This document shows positions 60,901-64,000 of a DNA stretch of 64,000 bases, in pieces. Position numbers and translations under genes: made by a program. Each line of letters starts with the position of its first letter. The stretch's first letter is position 1. Location of the stretch: positions 186,001 through 250,000 of the forward strand of contig NC_018306.1 in assembly GCF_000234665.1 (NCBI RefSeq). Direction: 5' to 3'. Source of the DNA: Leishmania mexicana MHOM/GT/2001/U1103 (lineage: Eukaryota; Euglenozoa; Kinetoplastea; Trypanosomatida; Trypanosomatidae). Under the pieces are notes generated by a model, which did no database searches, was not told where the DNA came from, and saw nothing but the letters and a program-made list of their open reading frames with translations.

Positions 60901-63900
60901 CGAGATGAAGTTGAACTTTGTCGCGACAGAGCCGGACGTTGAGTTCGATATGCACCTGCAGTCCAACCCCCAGCTGGACGGCCTACTGGAGCTTCTGCTG
61001 TTGCACTACGACGCTACCTCAGCAGTGCGGCACCTGAGCTTCCGCTCAGACATCATGACACCAACCTCCCCGGCCGCCACGAGCGTTGCAGGCGGGGTAG
61101 CAGCCGCCAGCGTCGTGCAGGGAAGCGCTGGCGCGGCGGTGGCTGGGATGACGAGCCTCACCGCAAGCGTCACCGGTCCTCCAGCCAGCTGTAGTACAAT
61201 CGCCGTGGCCGCAGCAGGGGCTGGGGCTGGGCTGGGCGGCGGGCCCGCCACGTCCGGGTCAGCCAACCCGAGCATTGGCCCGCCTAGCGGGGGCACGCCT
61301 GGCAACCTGCAGCCCGGAACCCCGTCAGGAGTCGCGGCGACAGCGACAGCGACAGGGTTTCCAGCGCTCAGTGCGACCAGCGCCGTGCTGCCAGTCGACG
61401 AGTTTTTCGGCGCGACGGGGACCACCCCGACCGGTATTGCGAGTGGAGCTTCCATCGCTGCTGCAGCCGAGATCAAAGCGAGGCCGCGCAAGACGGGTGC
61501 CAGCAGTACTGCAGGCACGGTTAGCACGGCTAACGGCGGCGCAGCAGCTGCAGCCACACCCTCGCAGACGCTGCGGCTCCGCTGCCTGCTGCGTAGTGGT
61601 GACTTGAGCTCGCTTGTCTCTCTCTTCTACGGCTACCGAAAGGCGCGCGCGGCCGGCACTTCAGCACAGATGACCACCGCCACAACAAGTACGAAAGGCA
61701 CCGGTGCCGGTGTGGCGACCACGAGCTCGACTGTAGCGGCGCCGCTGGCCCCACCGGACATCACGGCATCGGAGACTGCAGGTGGGAGCTGCAACGCCGG
61801 CGCCGTTACCTGGACGTACGACCGGATTGCAGAGCTGGAGCGGCGCAACGCGTCTCTGGCGTCGAACAACGTGTGGCTTGGCACCGTTGTCGTGGAGAAC
61901 CCTTTCACAGAGGCGGAGGAGGTGCAGGTTTACAGCACGCTGGCGCCATTTCGCACCTTCTCGGCGCCGTCGAAGGTGATGCTAAGGCCCTGCCGAGTGA
62001 GCGTGGAGTCGGTACGGCGGCCGAGCGCCCGCGCCACCGCTACACAGGCCTCCACGCACCGCGGGACACCTCAGGTGGGCTATGTGGGTGAGATCAGCAT
62101 AACGAACGAGTTTGACGTGTACGTAGCCGAGCTCTCGGTTGTGGTTCTCGTCCACGAGCGCCTCGCTGTGCCCCTGCACATCGACGTGCGTGGAGGATGC
62201 CGCTATGCGGTGGACACGGTATCGCCTGATGCAGCAGCGGGTGCAACACCGTCCCTGCCTGATGCAGCGCTTGAGGACGAGGAGGGCACTGAGACGGACA
62301 TCCGCCCAACATCCACCTTCAGCGCGTCACCGCGGCCAGGAGTGCCGGTTGCCACGTCGTTCCTGACGGAACCCGCCGCAGACGGGGCCCGGCCGGTGTC
62401 GCTACCTCACTGCATACACCTCGCCCCTCACGAGACCGTCGTGGTGACGGTGGCGATTCGCCCAGTGGATGTGCGAACACTTGGACCAACCCCCATGTCA
62501 CCGACGACTGCCGTCCCCACCGCTCTGCCGACGCCGCTGTCGCTGCCTTCGCTGGAGGAATTTGTGTCCGTAGTGTTGGTAGACGAGAACGCCCCGTTCA
62601 GCTACGTTGTGAGCCGTGTGAGCATCGTGACGCCGACGAGTGGGGCAGAGGCGCTGCCCAACATGGTGCTCAGCTCTGTCACCACCACCAGCAACAGGGC
62701 GGCGGCGGCCACCAGTGTTGCCGCTGCGTCCGGCGCGAGCACGAAGGACGGAGAGGCGGAAGCTCGCCCCAGCGCAGCGCTTCCTCCAGCCGCGCACCGG
62801 GATGACTTGACCAGGCCACTGGTGACGCCTTCGGCCACGTTGTCAGGTGAGGGGCCGACGATGGTACTGACGACGTCGACAACATTGGAGGAGGCACCGC
62901 AGCAGCTCAGTCTCTCCAGAAACAAGCAGGTGCCTGACCTGGCCTTCGCCGGTGGTACTGCAGCAGCGGCAGAGACGGGCGAGACAGAGGCGGCGCCTGA
63001 AGCCGAGGTGCTGCTGCCACCGCGAGGTAGCACGCCATGTGACTCAGAGGGCGCGGCAGAGGGGCTGTTGGTGTCCCTTGCTGGCGCAATCACGACGTTG
63101 GCGCCGTCGCTTGCAGCCGCGCCGCGTCAGTGGGTGTTGTCCCTTCGCAACTGCCACGCGTTGCCCGGGTGTGGAGGGGCGTATCTCTTCAACTTCTCTG
63201 TTCCGCGTGACGACACGTACGAGCCGAACATCCTTATCACGAATAACGCACCAGACAGGATGGTGCGGTACACAGTGCAGGCGATCTCGCAGAGCCCGCA
63301 GGTGTGGCTGCTCCTTACCACGACGACGGGGGTACTGGAGGCGGGCGAGACGCAGCCGCTGCGGTTGCAGGTGCTGTCGTCCGAGGTAGGCTCCTTCGTC
63401 GGGTACGTGGCCATCACGAACACCTTTGATGCCCGCGAGGTAGTATACCTGCGCCTGAACGCAGAGGTGTTTGTGCCCGGCACGGCCGAAGGCTTCTTTG
63501 ACGTCGTTGCCATGAGCGATGACCATCGCCTCGCCACCACTAACGCGGGGCACAGCGTGTACATGGGCGCGTTGTACGGTGCCGGTACCAGCCGTGCGCT
63601 GATGGCGCTGGAGATCGTGAACAAGGGCAGTGTGGCGCTGGAGTTCCCCGTGTCGGTGGTGCATCCGATGCGGCAGGAGTTGCGGCCCATCCCCCAGAGC
63701 GTCTGGTACGGCACGGCGGTGTCGGCGTCGGGGCACCGTCGCAGGCACGTCGCCTCAGGGATACTGCCTCAACGCATTGCCGTGAACGACGATGGAAGCG
63801 CGGCTCCACTGACGTTGCCTCGATCGTCACGTGCTGCGCTGGATCAGCAGGTGGACCCGACGGCAGTCGGGGCTGCCACCGGAACAGTAGCAACGCAGAA

Positions 63901-64000
63901 GGGTGCCGCTGATGGTAGTGTGCGCACCGCCGGCGGTATCGAGGAAGCCTTGTACACGACACAGCCGTTTGGCCAGCCGAAGCCACTTCTGTCGCCTCAC
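54917..64000 (+). CDS. Giant multi-Ig (ASH/MSP/Hydin-type) protein, 3' end beyond window, at least 3028 aa
   Basis: The ATG at 54917 opens a frame that I followed at several points to the last base without a stop, so the gene is truncated by the window. It starts MLDISCESILFDDVAVNDIP. Repeated beta-rich units carry the hallmark of ASPM-SPD2-Hydin/MSP domains, an FG-x-V-x-G core followed by a short strand and an N: VNFGDVYRGTKAM (about residue 297), VNFGDCQVGQSKRFTLQIEN (about 420), NFGEVNIGVKKTTKLPIVN (about 724) and DLGCVAPTQDYVRTHFTVRN (about 1455). A coiled coil (LEEQIEKLEQKLKIYVRKNK) lies near 930-975, and Ala/Gly/Thr-rich linkers near 1120-1190 and 2050-2200. Such proteins are typically axonemal (Hydin, CFAP47/65-like) or centrosomal, so a flagellar role is likely but inferred. 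It is the first gene of the rightward cluster, directly after the SL array. Confidence 0.85.
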   Translation, partial: MLDISCESILFDDVAVNDIPAYRPVQVRNTSGSPLLVKLTTTSPVVQIQLCNENYEAIKRVGFADTLSVYSEAFDLVGLISSIELAPFEEKDLVVWFRADAAMFSHLVKGSQPVPYTGSLQLTVANPAPASHLGNAPKVDGEKRVGAQQPAAACITIPFRANVYVSCLKLSSTELHITMAPNKTQVTDFVVTNMSCQPVYFAIRDQAMPLRGLDVALYESDKFEEPKLGHRLLLDSYAYMTFSLILRSSTASSTAQQQYHTVFQCDNLRDNRNTTLLYVSVNVVAESQGDLVAFHDTSVNFGDVYRGTKAMATIRAQSLDDREEAVLRLGDVDRRKCEGKVSLMKGNAAVDEMTIGSQKGNQLNTVTLMYQPFYDGDSKDESKIKFDVELLVVSADRGHSQRVVIRCAAVLYTSNIVVSQRSVNFGDCQVGQSKRFTLQIENRSPLPGQIVVQLRSKIIRIEGVSTPQKLAGRELKEEFSVAPSASLPITLRITPQRVNPMYRKQLTIINASNPAEDRQVINIEANNMAPLDAKLHDELYSWKCDLGNIDSTNSRRGPSTLWAISGVPLIVPYSVQSKVDYKVVLNLCSSCPEIEVFYSSDAVVCDQLGTIAAEMRSFCVYGESEDASHLTNEAAEQLFTAREELLRLLNETSHSITNRITLEPLVSIKAYVLIIRTASPTEPLTKEDGISIAVDGIEAPRFVRLSYRLCGTSFELNGQKTKNFGEVNIGVKKTTKLPIVNRCNSFLYLHLSKSRSVTAEHIRMENSDKRSIFLTIRPYASREIELTLYPGIKGVFQEKIRVSNILNIKNTITMTLKATVIKADTFEISPDSWTFEMLVPSSSSVPALMASSPPFLKAEDATAAGNARVGAKFTVSNTSNARRQIVVRLDLNSTAAANGVSAANPYLSFAGVKVAVQLDMMLSGATSVSARKLEEQIEKLEQKLKIYVRKNKTEKAESAMRKIEAYRLALKGEEVDLTALEAAQSGIQSATDHELSESEDDSSGAALQVWRNKTQQGDIVQLLRREGVALPSMDTGESVIITLFLVCKRFVEESIPVSQTQTMNLLFYEARDQEANRIIPIDLILLRTPGDAATQQLLAVPSVGATSQTVLPLPAAASAVVVPSASPSLPSPLHQDSESLQVSPDNATVVSAFPSAGALQSGGALPGSSGAASRALQSRPPPCIRLLTAGSHPGHSDGCPQATFMGHPLIVLRNCIVNDQTEFSFMVKANTNTTIVVLEPRRCGGSVAAVLDARFKLFPRNGHVRQQEPLRIVVECTARSVGPQKYFIPVKNICNAADVQYLTVEMNPTEETEMLTTEPKELLFRDVITPCAASQLETQLVLIRCRFSFPHALIVRTNKPSQLALFEDASCTVPLLHPIRHIFVKETVRVYVQLRPGARYVDPCARQIRAGVLVEAVAPNPVVSSTAYCVVGKAILRAMACVGSGLFEVPQGSLDLGCVAPTQDYVRTHFTVRNTSHTFALRVALVPSSPLLEVAEETSAGNEIVVAPLQEHMVPILVHLPAPGLTREFVDVMNCSSSQEPMRVSLSALRMNDGIVQVDPPANTRLAFPVAAVVRGEQGRQLHLHQPVSYSVTLANHHSHREVVLATTTAVHASCALPLWFHTPDEESKVRAAFEEEQRHALEAADDSPTSTPGQTSEPRAGTVAPTTTPVADQPPAMYTRGRVELKANHTQIVTWTLTSLPMLTSEEVAAVLQYQMVTITTTLQVYVTYTAHSARAGAAAGGWQPYSSGAMSQGGWYRGPTAGQCVLLVPITLSLAMSEGRAEPAVVSLGLVGKATSMPTSPSSSASSVSLSNEEHDAAPEHGFDAFASGREEEMVLAARQRRRRRLCVSKLRRPRNHTFSAFASKSGLQPSSSHNMVVSFRLINLSAVIPLPLKVECPPVVRFSQTRLTIPPGESTVVQAALNMKLIATQGTFRYEAFFVNEWNPENDIAVCITGQYYWKVFQVLRADTQEEVRESLTLAPLRVEPSLRVPLAEMKLNFVATEPDVEFDMHLQSNPQLDGLLELLLLHYDATSAVRHLSFRSDIMTPTSPAATSVAGGVAAASVVQGSAGAAVAGMTSLTASVTGPPASCSTIAVAAAGAGAGLGGGPATSGSANPSIGPPSGGTPGNLQPGTPSGVAATATATGFPALSATSAVLPVDEFFGATGTTPTGIASGASIAAAAEIKARPRKTGASSTAGTVSTANGGAAAAATPSQTLRLRCLLRSGDLSSLVSLFYGYRKARAAGTSAQMTTATTSTKGTGAGVATTSSTVAAPLAPPDITASETAGGSCNAGAVTWTYDRIAELERRNASLASNNVWLGTVVVENPFTEAEEVQVYSTLAPFRTFSAPSKVMLRPCRVSVESVRRPSARATATQASTHRGTPQVGYVGEISITNEFDVYVAELSVVVLVHERLAVPLHIDVRGGCRYAVDTVSPDAAAGATPSLPDAALEDEEGTETDIRPTSTFSASPRPGVPVATSFLTEPAADGARPVSLPHCIHLAPHETVVVTVAIRPVDVRTLGPTPMSPTTAVPTALPTPLSLPSLEEFVSVVLVDENAPFSYVVSRVSIVTPTSGAEALPNMVLSSVTTTSNRAAAATSVAAASGASTKDGEAEARPSAALPPAAHRDDLTRPLVTPSATLSGEGPTMVLTTSTTLEEAPQQLSLSRNKQVPDLAFAGGTAAAAETGETEAAPEAEVLLPPRGSTPCDSEGAAEGLLVSLAGAITTLAPSLAAAPRQWVLSLRNCHALPGCGGAYLFNFSVPRDDTYEPNILITNNAPDRMVRYTVQAISQSPQVWLLLTTTTGVLEAGETQPLRLQVLSSEVGSFVGYVAITNTFDAREVVYLRLNAEVFVPGTAEGFFDVVAMSDDHRLATTNAGHSVYMGALYGAGTSRALMALEIVNKGSVALEFPVSVVHPMRQELRPIPQSVWYGTAVSASGHRRRHVASGILPQRIAVNDDGSAAPLTLPRSSRAALDQQVDPTAVGAATGTVATQKGAADGSVRTAGGIEEALYTTQPFGQPKPLLSPH

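Overview
The window is nuclear DNA of a trypanosomatid, almost certainly Leishmania or a very close relative. The decisive evidence is a tandem array of spliced-leader (SL, mini-exon) RNA genes at 52372-53754. Its 39-nt exon, from AACTAACGCTATATAAG to the GT splice donor, matches the Leishmania-type SL. Long intron-less GC-rich ORFs all on one strand, wide intergenic regions full of dinucleotide and homopolymer tracts, and polypyrimidine/AG trans-splice acceptors just upstream of start codons agree with this.

Layout. From the left edge to 45007 every gene is on the minus strand, as one directional cluster. In transcription order (right to left) they are: a 1425-aa STE11-like protein kinase with two membrane segments (40730-45007), an 847-aa unknown protein (34270-36813), a 163-aa unknown (32801-33292), a 494-aa multi-pass membrane protein (29088-30572), an 863-aa unknown (25112-27703), a 2092-aa low-complexity protein (10480-16758), a 170-aa small protein (8460-8972), an oversized class-I glycerate kinase (4431-7184) and an 1133-aa unknown (489-3890). 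From 54917 to the right edge one plus-strand ORF of at least 3028 codons is open. It looks like a Hydin/ASH/MSP-type multi-Ig protein, probably flagellar, and it is cut by the window end.

Between these divergent clusters (45008-54916) lies a strand-switch region, expected to hold RNA polymerase II start sites for both directions. It contains a moderate-GC unique part, a 233-bp repeat copy, about 4.9 kb of homopolymer-rich sequence of doubtful quality (47426-52371), the four-copy SL array, and a strongly G+T-biased segment (53755-54560).

A second unusual place is 17491-25418. A 100-N gap (19825-19924) is flanked by two direct copies of about 1.39 kb, and a 947-bp block carrying the last 101 codons of the 863-aa gene is repeated in inverted orientation. 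This is what one breakpoint of an inversion of 21293-25418 would look like (a haplotype variant or a rearranged subpopulation), or else a chimeric contig end.

Functionally the genes form an ordinary mixed polycistronic cluster: no shared pathway is visible among them. The SL array supplies the trans-spliced 5' cap exon used by every mRNA. I saw no CRISPR array, bacterial insertion sequence, rRNA gene or convincing tRNA gene. All names are from motif recognition by eye; no database search was run.
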